Positions 6,999-14,563 of a stretch of DNA of 64,000 bases are shown here, piece after piece. The stretch spans positions 62,001-126,000 of the forward strand of contig NZ_BCMJ01000006.1 of the NCBI RefSeq assembly GCF_002583405.1, written 5' to 3'. Made by a program: the position numbers and the translations under genes. Origin of the DNA: Secundilactobacillus silagincola. Its GTDB lineage: Bacteria; Bacillota; Bacilli; Lactobacillales; Lactobacillaceae. Under the pieces are notes generated by a model that had not been told where the DNA came from, did not search any database, and saw only the letters and a list, made by a program, of their open reading frames with translations. Position 1 is the first letter of the stretch, and each line of letters starts with the position of its first letter.

Positions 6999-7652
6999 TT
7001 AACGGTAACTGTGTACTAAGCCATTAACATCTGGCTTTGATACGGATTGATCTCTGGTAGCGTAATACATCACACTGTGCTTACCAACGTTATGTTCTAA
7101 GCCTAAAGCGTGGCCAAGTTCATGTTCAGCAACGTTCGTCCGTTCACCCTTTGAATAGTGATAACGGTTGGCAACGTTAGTGAAAACGTATGATTTAGCA
7201 CTGGCCATCACAGCCAAGCCATTCAAAGACTTGTTGTTATAATATGAAGAATAAGTAATCCCAACAGTTGAATCATTATTACCCATTGGTGAATTACTGG
7301 TTGACAAGGTAATATTTGCTTTACCAGTAGTTGCAACTAATTTAACCACACCGCTACGGTTCCAAACCTTAACAGCTGATTTCCAAACGGACTTGTAATA
7401 ACTTGATCCGCTGGCGATTTTGTAGGTAATTGTCTTTGATTGCCAACGCTTAGCAGCTGGTGTCAAACTTGCTTTACCAGTAGCTGCGCCGCCATCGGCT
7501 TTTGCAGTGCCAAACGATGTTGCTGTTTTAACAGCTTCTGTAGCATCCGCGTCAGTGACCACCTTGGCACTGGCATGACTAGGTGTAGCAAAACTCAAAC
7601 CTGCAACAACAGCGACAAAAGTCAACAATGTACCCATTAAACGATTATTCAT
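6999..7652 (-). CDS. Secreted matrixin-type (M10A) zinc metalloprotease, copy 1
   Basis: A 217-residue preprotein. Residues 1-29 form a signal peptide ending SHASA; the mature part carries the zinc site HELGHALGLEH at 177-187 and a Met-turn SVMYY. No PGBD, LPXTG or wall-binding domain follows, so the enzyme is probably released or loosely bound. It lies with its near-twin (8204-8854) in direct tandem, each with its own promoter, leader and terminator. AAGGAG is about 13 nt before the ATG, rather far, which with the structured leader suggests translational control. Substrate unknown. Confidence 0.9.
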   Translation of the reverse strand: MNNRLMGTLLTFVAVVAGLSFATPSHASAKVVTDADATEAVKTATSFGTAKADGGAATGKASLTPAAKRWQSKTITYKIASGSSYYKSVWKSAVKVWNRSGVVKLVATTGKANITLSTSNSPMGNNDSTVGITYSSYYNNKSLNGLAVMASAKSYVFTNVANRYHYSKGERTNVAEHELGHALGLEHNVGKHSVMYYATRDQSVSKPDVNGLVHSYR

Positions 7653-7815
7653 ATAAACTGAAAGTCTCCTTAAATTCTAAAGTGTCTCGACAATCAGCTT
7701 TTTCTAAGAAATTCTCCAAATATATAACACACGAGAGAGAGTCGTGTTGACGTCATAAATAAAATTACTAAACCATAATGCTTATGAAGCTTGAATCATT
7801 GTCCCCGTTTGTTAA

Positions 7816-7832
7816 TTATTGACCCCCAATAA
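7816..7832 (-). promoter_or_regulatory. Leader hairpin with GGGGU loop, protease copy 1
   Basis: In the mRNA, TTATTG/CAATAA closes the loop GGGGT. The same hairpin is kept in the leader of protease copy 2 (about 9010-9030). A further conserved hairpin ACACGA-CTCTCTC-TCGTGT lies nearer the gene (about 7729-7747). The roughly 190-nt leader is unusually long for a lactobacillus. Confidence 0.55.
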
Positions 7833-7849
7833 CCAACGCAACGAAATGG

Positions 7850-7894
7850 ACTATAGCACCTATTTTTAAACAATACCATTACAGTCATGTTACA
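7850..7894 (-). promoter_or_regulatory. WalR-box-like promoter, protease copy 1
   Basis: On the minus strand TGTAAC-ATGAC-TGTAAT (7878-7894) is followed after 22 nt by TATAGT (7850-7855). The identical arrangement upstream of copy 2 supports function. Confidence 0.6.
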
Positions 7895-8150
7895 AAAAGA
7901 AGCTCAAAAAGCAGATTGTGAAAATGTTATAACGTTTAGTGATTGGCTCCGAAGCCTAGCTTGATAGGTTTTAGAGCGGATACCTTCCCTTTTAAATTTA
8001 AAAATGGAAACAGTTTCATTTACACATAATTTTTTTAAAAAAGTTAGCCTTTTTTAAAAAAAGTCAAAAAATCGTGTATTTATAAGACATATATCATTAT
8101 GTGTTCTTTTTAAAAGTTCACTCGTAAACTTCGGCTATTTGTAAAATCAA

Positions 8151-8180
8151 AAATATCCATTCCCCCCGGAATGGATATTT
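8151..8180. terminator. Terminator of protease copy 2
   Basis: Same hairpin as 6934-6963: AAATATCCATTCC/GGAATGGATATTT around CCCC. Confidence 0.75.
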
Positions 8181-8203
8181 CATTTCTAATTTAATTGTTG
8201 ATT

Positions 8204-8854
8204 TTATCGATAACTATGTTGTAAACCATTAACATCTGGTTTAGCTACTGATTGATCCCGTGTGGCGTAATACATCACACTCTTCTTACCAACGTTATGC
8301 TCTAAACCTAAAGCGTGACCAAGTTCATGTTCGGCAACATTAGTCCGTTCCGCTTTAGAATAGTGAAAACGATTAGCGACATTGGTGAACACGTAAGACT
8401 TGGCACTAGCCATCACAGCTAAACCGTTTAAAGACTTATTATTATAGTATGAAGAGTAAGTGATCCCAACGGTTGAATCGTTTTTACCCATTGGTGAATT
8501 GCTGTTAGACAAAGTAATATCTGCCTTACCGGAAGTGGCCACTAAATGGACAGCACCGCTGCGATTCCAAACTTTAACGGCTGATTTCCAAACGGACTTG
8601 TAATAACTCGTTTTGCTAGAAACCTTGTAAGTAATGGTCTTTGATTGCCAACGCTTGGCAGCTGGTGTCAAACTAGCTTTACCAGTAGCGATGCCCCCAT
8701 CAGCTGCTGAACCAAACGATTGAGCGGTCTTAATGCCTTCAGTGGCATCAGCGTCAGTAACGATCTTAGCACTGGCATGACTTGGTGTAGCAAAACTCAA
8801 ACCTGCAACGACGGCAACAAATGTTAACAACGTACCCATTAAACGATTATTCAT
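8204..8854 (-). CDS. Secreted matrixin-type (M10A) zinc metalloprotease, copy 2
   Basis: A 216-residue twin of the gene at 6999-7652: same signal peptide (MNNRLMGTLL...SHASA), zinc site HELGHALGLEH at 176-186 and Met-turn SVMYY. Differences cluster just after the signal peptide (residues 30-55) and around 77-115, regions that could change propeptide processing or substrate. The motif residues are intact in both copies, so both are probably active. Own WalR-like promoter and terminator. Confidence 0.9.
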   Translation of the reverse strand: MNNRLMGTLLTFVAVVAGLSFATPSHASAKIVTDADATEGIKTAQSFGSAADGGIATGKASLTPAAKRWQSKTITYKVSSKTSYYKSVWKSAVKVWNRSGAVHLVATSGKADITLSNSNSPMGKNDSTVGITYSSYYNNKSLNGLAVMASAKSYVFTNVANRFHYSKAERTNVAEHELGHALGLEHNVGKKSVMYYATRDQSVAKPDVNGLQHSYR

Positions 8855-9045
8855 ATAAACTGAAAGTCTCCTTAAATTCTAAAGTGTCTCGGCTATCAGC
8901 TTTTTCTAAGAAATTCTCCAAAAAGTAACACACGAGAGAGAGTCGTGTTTGTCACAATAAAATTACTAAACCATGGTGCTTATGAAAATGAAATCATTGT
9001 TCCCAATGTTAATTATTGACCCCCAATAACTAACGCAACTGAAAG

Positions 9046-9090
9046 ACTATAACATCAAGGATTCCGAAATACCATTACAGGTATATTACA
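9046..9090 (-). promoter_or_regulatory. WalR-box-like promoter, protease copy 2
   Basis: TGTAAT-ATACC-TGTAAT (9074-9090) then 22 nt to TATAGT (9046-9051), the same spacing as for copy 1. Confidence 0.6.
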
Positions 9091-9340
9091 AAAAAATTAT
9101 GAAAACGATATTATGAAAACGTTATAACACTTATTTTTTGACAGTTAAAGCCTAGCTTGATAGTCTTTAAAACGGATACATTTTCTTGCACATTTAAAAA
9201 TGTAAACAGTTTCAATTACAAATAAAAAATTTCAAAAAAAACGAATTTTTTTGATAATTACCAATTTTTTGTTCGTTTAATAGACACATATGATTATCTG
9301 TTCTATTTAATAACATCGTTGAAATCTAAAAAATGGCAAC

Positions 9341-9374
9341 AAAAAAGCCTACTAATCACTTAGTAGACTTTTTT
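9341..9374. terminator. Bidirectional terminator
   Basis: AAAAAAG.CTACTAA pairs with TTAGTAG.CTTTTTT around TCAC. No obvious gene ends here on either strand. Confidence 0.65.
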
Positions 9375-9665
9375 AAATTAGAAATGAAATATCCTTACCT
9401 TTTCAATGCTTTATCACGACTTAACGTTCATATAAACTTTGAAGGAGACATCAACAAAGTTCAACTACTGGTTTACTAATAACTGCACTGCCTGAAATTT
9501 ATCTGTTATACAAACGGTATAACTTTACGAGCAATCGTTCAGATTACTGGGGGTCTCTGACTTATCATCAGAATGAGTTGATTGGGGGGAATCAACTCCA
9601 TAGGGGTTCGAAAACATTCAAACCAAAAGGAACAATTAAGGTGAAACAACTAATTAAAAGACTCC
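9375..9665. other. Gene-free stretch with a G6-loop hairpin
   Basis: No convincing ORF. A perfect 9-bp stem GAGTTGATT/AATCAACTC (9575-9583 and 9590-9598) encloses GGGGGG; on the minus strand the loop is CCCCCC, and two further runs (ACCCCT, ACCCCCAG) lie nearby. Neither promoter nor terminator could be fixed to these, so a transcript is not claimed. Confidence 0.4.
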
Positions 9666-9774
9666 AAAAAAAACAACGACCCAGTCAGGTCTCTCTCCTG
9701 TCCGGGTCGTGTCACTAAAAAAAGTTCTTAGTGCTGAGCAAATTTATTTAATTAGTTATCTCTAAATTTCTATG
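9666..9774 (-). ncRNA. Candidate small RNA B, homologous to small RNA A
   Basis: About 109 nt between a consensus promoter and a strong terminator (ACGACCC/GGGTCGT and CAGG/CCTG stems, then a T run). It shares the core TGCTCAG..CTAA....TTTAG.GACACGACCCG with small RNA A, 6 kb away. The terminator stems differ in sequence yet both fold, showing compensatory change. On the plus strand a GTG-started 25-codon frame (9641-9718) overlaps the whole terminator. Confidence 0.65.
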
Positions 9775-9780
9775 TCTAAT

Positions 9781-9809
9781 AATATACAACATATAATTAG
9801 ATTGTGCAA
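9781..9809 (-). promoter_or_regulatory. Promoter of small RNA B
   Basis: TTGCAC (9804-9809), 17-nt spacer, TATATT (9781-9786) on the minus strand. Confidence 0.7.
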
Positions 9810-9944
9810 GGCTTTTCTCCAATTTTTTCATTTTTTATCAAAAAATTGATAAGCCTATTTAATATTGCATCTCTCCTATAACTCGATTAAGCTTTAAGCA
9901 ACGCCATTCACGCTGCCTTTTAAATCTTTCAATAGGAGATAAAG

Positions 9945-10700
9945 ATGAAAATCATTATTGCCCCAACTAAAAAAATGGTCATTAACACCAACGACTTTAA
10001 CGTTCAAGGATTGCCACAATATATAGAAGAAACTCGTCAAATTCTTCAAAAAATGCAAACTTTGAGCTACGAAGATGCCCATACTATGTGGCGTTGCAGC
10101 GATAAACTTGCTCGCCAAAATTATAATTGGTTACAACAAATGAACTTGGACGCTCAGCTCACACCCGCCATTTTAGCTTACACCGGAATTCAGTATCAAT
10201 ACATGGCACCAGATCTCTTCACTGCACCCGCCCTAGATTACGTTCAAAGAAATCTCCGTATTCTGTCAGGTTTCTACGGTATCTTACGCCCATTTGACGG
10301 TGTGATTCCCTACCGACTTGAAATGCAGTCTGCAATTCAAGTTGCTGGCGCACACGACCTATACGAATTCTGGAGCAATAAACTGTATCAGACGCTTCAT
10401 TTCGAGCAAGGTCCGGTTTTAAACCTGGCCTCTCAGGAATATGCCAAGGCAATCACACCCTATCTGCAACCAGATGACCGAATGATCAATGTCATCTTTG
10501 GCTCAAAAGTCAACGGTCAGCTAAAAGTAAAAGCCACGTTAGCCAAAATGGCCCGTGGCGAGATGGTACGATATTTAGCTGAAAACAATATCCACGATGT
10601 GGCAGCTATCACTCGATTTGACCATCCAGACTGGCACTATGATGTCACTCGATCAACCGATAGCGAACTTGTCTTCATCAACAACGAACGCCAACACTAA
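9945..10700 (+). CDS. yaaA: Peroxide stress protein YaaA (UPF0246)
   Basis: A 251-residue protein with the family's opening MKIIIAPTKKM, the block FSGFYGILRPFDGVIPYRLEM-like (here LSGFYGILRPFDG near residue 105) and a conserved LNLASQEYAKAI segment. In E. coli YaaA limits free iron after peroxide stress and is a DNA-binding protein of cytoplasmic location. AGGAG lies 7 nt before the ATG. Its last 4 nt overlap the end of the convergent TetR gene. Confidence 0.93.
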   Translation: MKIIIAPTKKMVINTNDFNVQGLPQYIEETRQILQKMQTLSYEDAHTMWRCSDKLARQNYNWLQQMNLDAQLTPAILAYTGIQYQYMAPDLFTAPALDYVQRNLRILSGFYGILRPFDGVIPYRLEMQSAIQVAGAHDLYEFWSNKLYQTLHFEQGPVLNLASQEYAKAITPYLQPDDRMINVIFGSKVNGQLKVKATLAKMARGEMVRYLAENNIHDVAAITRFDHPDWHYDVTRSTDSELVFINNERQH

Positions 10701-11290
10701 GCAATCTCAGTCCGTTTCTGATAGCTACTGATTCGTTTGGTGCGTAACAGGAAGCCATTGATACCATCTTCCAAATAAGCCTTTAAATATTGGTATTCTG
10801 TTTGCAAATCAATATTATCTTGATGATAGAGCCAGTCTCTTAACGAAAGAAATAGCGTACCACCCAGCGTTTTTTGAAGAAATTCGCAGTAGCTGGTATC
10901 AATACTAATTTTTTCAATTTTGCCAAGACTGGTAAAAATCTGTCCCACCATCGTTTTCAAATGCTCAATAATGACCGCTTCTGGCGCGTTTTGGACATCA
11001 AGCTTTAATACGTGCTGATAAAAGACACGGTTATTATCGAAGTAGGTCAGCATTGCCAATAAGGTCTGCGGCCAGAATTGATAATTGCCACAATACCTTA
11101 CCGCTGCTTTGACCTCAGTGGAATAAATCTCAGCCAGCACATCGTATTTATCACGAAAATGATCATAAAAGGACTGCCGGCGCATACCAGTGACAGCCAT
11201 GATCGTTGTGACTGTTATTTTATCAAATGGCTGTGAAACGACCAACTGTTTGGTTGCTGCCATAATTTTTGCTTTTGCTGTCGTACTCAT
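10697..11290 (-). CDS. TetR-family regulator (DhaS-like)
   Basis: A 197-residue protein: N-terminal helix-turn-helix with ITVTTIMAVTGMRRQSFYDHF (about residues 25-45), then an all-helical ligand domain of the type seen in DhaS-like regulators (FYQHVLKLD, LEDGINGFLL). AAGGAG lies 8 nt before ATG. It is divergent from the Thr/Ser exporter gene with 117 bp between, so that gene is the likeliest target. No dihydroxyacetone kinase genes are near. Confidence 0.8.
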   Translation of the reverse strand: MSTTAKAKIMAATKQLVVSQPFDKITVTTIMAVTGMRRQSFYDHFRDKYDVLAEIYSTEVKAAVRYCGNYQFWPQTLLAMLTYFDNNRVFYQHVLKLDVQNAPEAVIIEHLKTMVGQIFTSLGKIEKISIDTSYCEFLQKTLGGTLFLSLRDWLYHQDNIDLQTEYQYLKAYLEDGINGFLLRTKRISSYQKRTEIA

Positions 11291-11407
11291 GCCATTCGCT
11301 CCTTCAAACTTAACTTATCACTACGATACCATAAGAATGTAGCCTTGTGAAAATTAACGATTCAAGGCTATAATGGGGGAAGCAAATTTATTTGGAGGGA
11401 AAATCAA

Positions 11408-12757
11408 GTGACTGAAGAGGAAGAACAACCAGAAAATTTTGTTCCATCAGAACAACATCATATGGCAATTCCGTGGAAAGAATTCGCTCCAAACCAAAAC
11501 TTGCCAATCAAGGATGCGCGGGTCAAGGCTCGGGCATCCGTTGTTGGTCGAATTGGCATCATGATGCTCTCTTGTGGAACTGGGGCTTGGCGTGTTCGTG
11601 ACGCAATGAATACCGTTGCGCGCGTACTGAATTTAACCTGCTCTGCAGATATTGGATTAACTTCTATTAATTACACCTGCTTTGATGCAGGTCACAGCTA
11701 CTCACAAATTTTGGCATTACCAAATACCGGTGTCAACACCGACCGGCTTTACGTCTTAGAAACTTTTGTCAAACAATTTGAGGAAAAGTACTCACATCTT
11801 ACTATTCGTCAATTACACCATACATTAGATGATATTCAGCAAACACCAGGACACTATTCACCAATCGTGAAGGGTCTGGCAGCAGCCATCGCCTGTGCAT
11901 CATTTATTTTTTTACTGGGTGGCGGCTGGATTGAAATGTTTTGTACCTTCGTTGGTGCCGGCATTGGGAACTGGCTTCGCGGTGAGATGGGTAAACATAA
12001 ACTAACAACAATTTCCGGTATTGCCGTCAGTGTCGGTGTTGCTGAACTGACATACTTTTTAGCTTTTAAAGGACTCCAATTCATGTATCCCATTTCCGGC
12101 AACCACGAAGCTGGCTATATCGGTGCTATGCTGTTTGTCATTCCTGGCTTTCCGTTCATCACTAGTTTCTTGGATTTATCAAAACTGGATATGCGTTCGG
12201 GTCTTGAACGACTGAGTTACGCCATTATGATTACCAGTGTTGCAACGCTTGTCGGCTGGCTGGTAGCTCTGATCATTAATTTCCAACCAGAAAATTTCGC
12301 TTCACTGGGTTTAAGCCCGTTAATGATCTTACTATTACGGCTCCCCGCTAGTTTCTTCGGGGTATATGGTTTCTCCATGATGTTTAATAGCTCACAGAGA
12401 ATGGCGATTACTTCGGGACTGATTGGCGCTGTGGCAAATACCTTACGACTGGAATTGGTTGACTTCAATACGATTCCGGCACCAGCGGCAGCCTTTTGTG
12501 GTGCGCTGGTAGCGGGACTGCTGGCTTCCATTATCAACCGGCATAATGGTTATCCACGGATTTCCTTAACGGTTCCTTCAATCGTAATTATGATTCCTGG
12601 CCTCTATATTTATCGTGGTATCTTCTATATTGGCTTAAATGAAATTGGTAATGGTGCGTTGTGGCTGACAAGGGCGGCATTGATTATCCTCTTCTTACCA
12701 CTGGGTCTGTTTGTTGCTAGATACCTGTTGGATAAGGATTGGAGACACTTTGATTAA
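11408..12757 (+). CDS. Threonine/serine exporter family protein (ThrE-like)
   Basis: A 449-residue membrane protein fusing both halves of the ThrE family: a soluble N-terminal part with VVGRIGIMMLSCGTGAWRVRDAM (DUF1212-like, residues about 40-140) and about ten hydrophobic segments, including PGFPFITSF and the C-terminal ThrE_2-like half (SIVIMIPGLYIYRGI). The family exports Thr, Ser or small peptides driven by proton motive force. GTG start with GGAGG 8 nt upstream. A long palindromic element (12765-12882) begins 7 nt after the stop. Confidence 0.88.
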   Translation: MTEEEEQPENFVPSEQHHMAIPWKEFAPNQNLPIKDARVKARASVVGRIGIMMLSCGTGAWRVRDAMNTVARVLNLTCSADIGLTSINYTCFDAGHSYSQILALPNTGVNTDRLYVLETFVKQFEEKYSHLTIRQLHHTLDDIQQTPGHYSPIVKGLAAAIACASFIFLLGGGWIEMFCTFVGAGIGNWLRGEMGKHKLTTISGIAVSVGVAELTYFLAFKGLQFMYPISGNHEAGYIGAMLFVIPGFPFITSFLDLSKLDMRSGLERLSYAIMITSVATLVGWLVALIINFQPENFASLGLSPLMILLLRLPASFFGVYGFSMMFNSSQRMAITSGLIGAVANTLRLELVDFNTIPAPAAAFCGALVAGLLASIINRHNGYPRISLTVPSIVIMIPGLYIYRGIFYIGLNEIGNGALWLTRAALIILFLPLGLFVARYLLDKDWRHFD

Positions 12758-12764
12758 ATCAGTG

Positions 12765-12882
12765 CGCGAAACAACTCGGGTAGATGCCAGAGTGTAAGCA
12801 AAGTAAAACGGTACAGTCCTGAACTGTGGGACTGTACCGTTTTACTTTGCTTACACGGCCGGCATCTGAGTTGTGTAGCGCG
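12765..12882 (+). repeat. Long palindromic 3' element, type I, copy 1
   Basis: 118 bp forming one long hairpin. The inner stem is a perfect 28 bp (12792-12819 with 12829-12856) around a 9-nt loop. Outer arms CGCG, ACAACTC and AGATGCC pair with CGCG, GAGTTGT and GGCATCT. The outer arms match the element at 37827-37935 in the same orientation relative to the upstream gene, while the inner stem sequence is different. Confidence 0.85.
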
Positions 12883-12918
12883 ATTCGGCTATATAAAAGC
12901 AGTGAACTATAGAACTAT

Positions 12919-12961
12919 AAAAAAGCACTAGCGTAATCCTCCCGATTACGCTAGTGCTTTT
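12919..12961. terminator. Bidirectional terminator
   Basis: AAAAGCACTAGCGTAATC pairs perfectly with GATTACGCTAGTGCTTTT around CTCCC. It lies between the ThrE-like gene and the convergent AI-2E family gene. Confidence 0.85.
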
Positions 12962-12970
12962 CCTTCAAGC

Positions 12971-14098
12971 CTATTCTTTCAAAATACCCTCTTTTTTAAA
13001 CGTCGCATTCCGCATTAATCGATATAGTGTTGCTGTAACTGGTACCGCCAACATCATGCCAACGATACCTGCTAGCCCACTACCAACAGTAATAGCACCT
13101 AATACAAGAATACCAGGTAGGCCAATGGTACCACCCACCACTCTTGGGTAAATGAGGTTACCTTCAACCTGCTGCAAAACGATAATGAACACGACAAACA
13201 AGATTGCCTTAATTGGCGAAGTCACTGCGATGAGAACAAAGCCGACTACCCCACCGATCCAAGCACCAATCATTGGGATTAAGGCACTCACACCAACCAA
13301 CGCGCCAATTGAAACGGCATCCGGGAATCGGAATAACATCATGCCAAGGGTACATAGCGCGCCAAGAATGAAACCTTCCAATACTTGTCCAGCAATAAAG
13401 CTAGAAAACATTTTATCCGTAACTTTCACAACATAACGGGTCTTTGCCACAAACTTAGCGGGCAAGAAATCATCCATTAGCCGGTTCAACCACCCGCCAA
13501 TTTTCTCCTTACCGCTGATTAAATAAATCGAGAAAACAAAGGATAACACAAAATTAATCAGACCAGCGAAGATATTACTGAAGATTGATACGGTGGAACT
13601 AAAAAGACCGGATGCACCAGCAGTGAGGTATTTAGTCGCTTTCGTTTCAACCGACTGCCAGTTAAAGTCGGCAGTAGCTGCTGTAATGCGTTTGCTGATC
13701 GTATGGTCCTGATCGATTTGATTCAGCCAGTGGGTGACATCGTTCAAGGTACTTGGTAAGGTCTTAAAAAAACTATTGATGGCATCAACGAATTGGGGAA
13801 TGACTAATCGCATGACCCCAGCAATTACCAGCACAATAATGAGTAGTGCAAATAAAATAGCCAACGGCCGTCGTGAACCCTGAGCCCATTTTTGACTGGC
13901 ATGCGGCCACAGCCACTTTTCCAATTGACGCGACAGTAAATTAACGGCATAGGCCATTACACCACCTAAAATCAGCGGATTAAGCACTGAAATCAATTTA
14001 CCAATCGCGCCAAAAACTTGTCCAGGATAAACGAGGCAGACCAGGAAAAGAGCAACCACAATACTAGTCCAGATCATTGATTTTTTTGAGATCGACAT
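12971..14098 (-). CDS. AI-2E family transporter (PerM/YtvI-like)
   Basis: A 375-residue membrane protein with the family's layout: paired N-terminal helices, a central hydrophilic stretch (SFFKTLPSTLNDVTHWLNQ) and C-terminal helices with GALVGVSALIPMIGAWIGG and a conserved GNLIYPRVVGGTIGLPGI block. Members have been linked to autoinducer-2 export or Na+/H+ exchange; which applies here cannot be told. A ribosome binding site (GGGGGTG) is just upstream. Monocistronic. Confidence 0.88.
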   Translation of the reverse strand: MSISKKSMIWTSIVVALFLVCLVYPGQVFGAIGKLISVLNPLILGGVMAYAVNLLSRQLEKWLWPHASQKWAQGSRRPLAILFALLIIVLVIAGVMRLVIPQFVDAINSFFKTLPSTLNDVTHWLNQIDQDHTISKRITAATADFNWQSVETKATKYLTAGASGLFSSTVSIFSNIFAGLINFVLSFVFSIYLISGKEKIGGWLNRLMDDFLPAKFVAKTRYVVKVTDKMFSSFIAGQVLEGFILGALCTLGMMLFRFPDAVSIGALVGVSALIPMIGAWIGGVVGFVLIAVTSPIKAILFVVFIIVLQQVEGNLIYPRVVGGTIGLPGILVLGAITVGSGLAGIVGMMLAVPVTATLYRLMRNATFKKEGILKE

Positions 14099-14178
14099 TT
14101 GAACACCCCCACTAGTAAAATAAACTACCTCTAGTTTACCTTATCCAGTCTACTAGACCAACTTTTTTTCAATCTACG

Positions 14179-14227
14179 TTAAAATAGCTTGGAAGCCTAC
14201 CTGTTCATGATAAGTTTCCAAGCTATT
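14179..14227 (-). terminator. Terminator of the cytochrome b5-like gene
   Basis: AATAGCTTGGAA pairs with TTCCAAGCTATT on the minus strand, followed by TTAA. It lies 23 bp past the stop at 14250. Confidence 0.6.
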
Positions 14228-14249
14228 CGAGTTTTAAATATAAAATGTA

Positions 14250-14480
14250 TTAAACCAATTTTCCAACAACCGGTAAATTAGCCAAAACGGACTTCTTGTG
14301 AGGTGCTTTCGTGATCACTTCTGATAAATCCTGACCAGCAAGATTACCATGATGTTCGCCATTCTGCCAAGCCTCAACGCCCGTTACATCATAGACGGTA
14401 CCGTCGACTGCAACGTACGCTTTGTGGCCATTCTTACCATCGTATTGTTTTAATTCTTCTTTAGTTAAGTTCACTGCCAT
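14250..14480 (-). CDS. Cytochrome b5-like heme-binding domain protein
   Basis: A 76-residue single-domain protein. LTKEELKQYDGKNGHKAYVAVDGTVYDVT, then WQNGEHHGNLAGQDLSEVI and PHKKSVLANLPVVGKLV, follow the cytochrome b5-like family seen in Firmicutes; the HHG and PHK histidines are candidate heme ligands. An ATG 12 nt upstream (14492) sits directly on the AAAGG ribosome binding site, so 14480 is preferred. Cytoplasmic, no signal peptide. Downstream of the NhaC-like gene on the same strand; electron partner unknown. Confidence 0.8.
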   Translation of the reverse strand: MAVNLTKEELKQYDGKNGHKAYVAVDGTVYDVTGVEAWQNGEHHGNLAGQDLSEVITKAPHKKSVLANLPVVGKLV

Positions 14481-14563
14481 GTTGTCATCCATCCTTTCTT
14501 ATTTCACACGGTTAGTGTATCATTTATCGCTCGAAAAGTCAGTTAAAGTGACAGTCATTTGCC

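Larger units (their letters stand above)
6934..9315. repeat. Tandem duplication of a 1.2-kb protease unit
   Basis: Two units (about 6934-8147 and 8151-9315), offset by about 1.21 kb, each contain terminator, protease gene, leader hairpins, -10 and WalR-like box. Coding parts are nearly identical, especially signal peptides and 3' halves. Upstream parts are more diverged but keep their elements, so the duplication is not recent or is under selection. Confidence 0.8.

Noticed and set aside
9641-9718. GTG-started 25-codon frame opposite small RNA B
   Set aside because: The peptide is basic and not toxin-like, the ribosome binding site is weak, and the frame lies across a terminator hairpin. Mentioned under the small RNA finding only.
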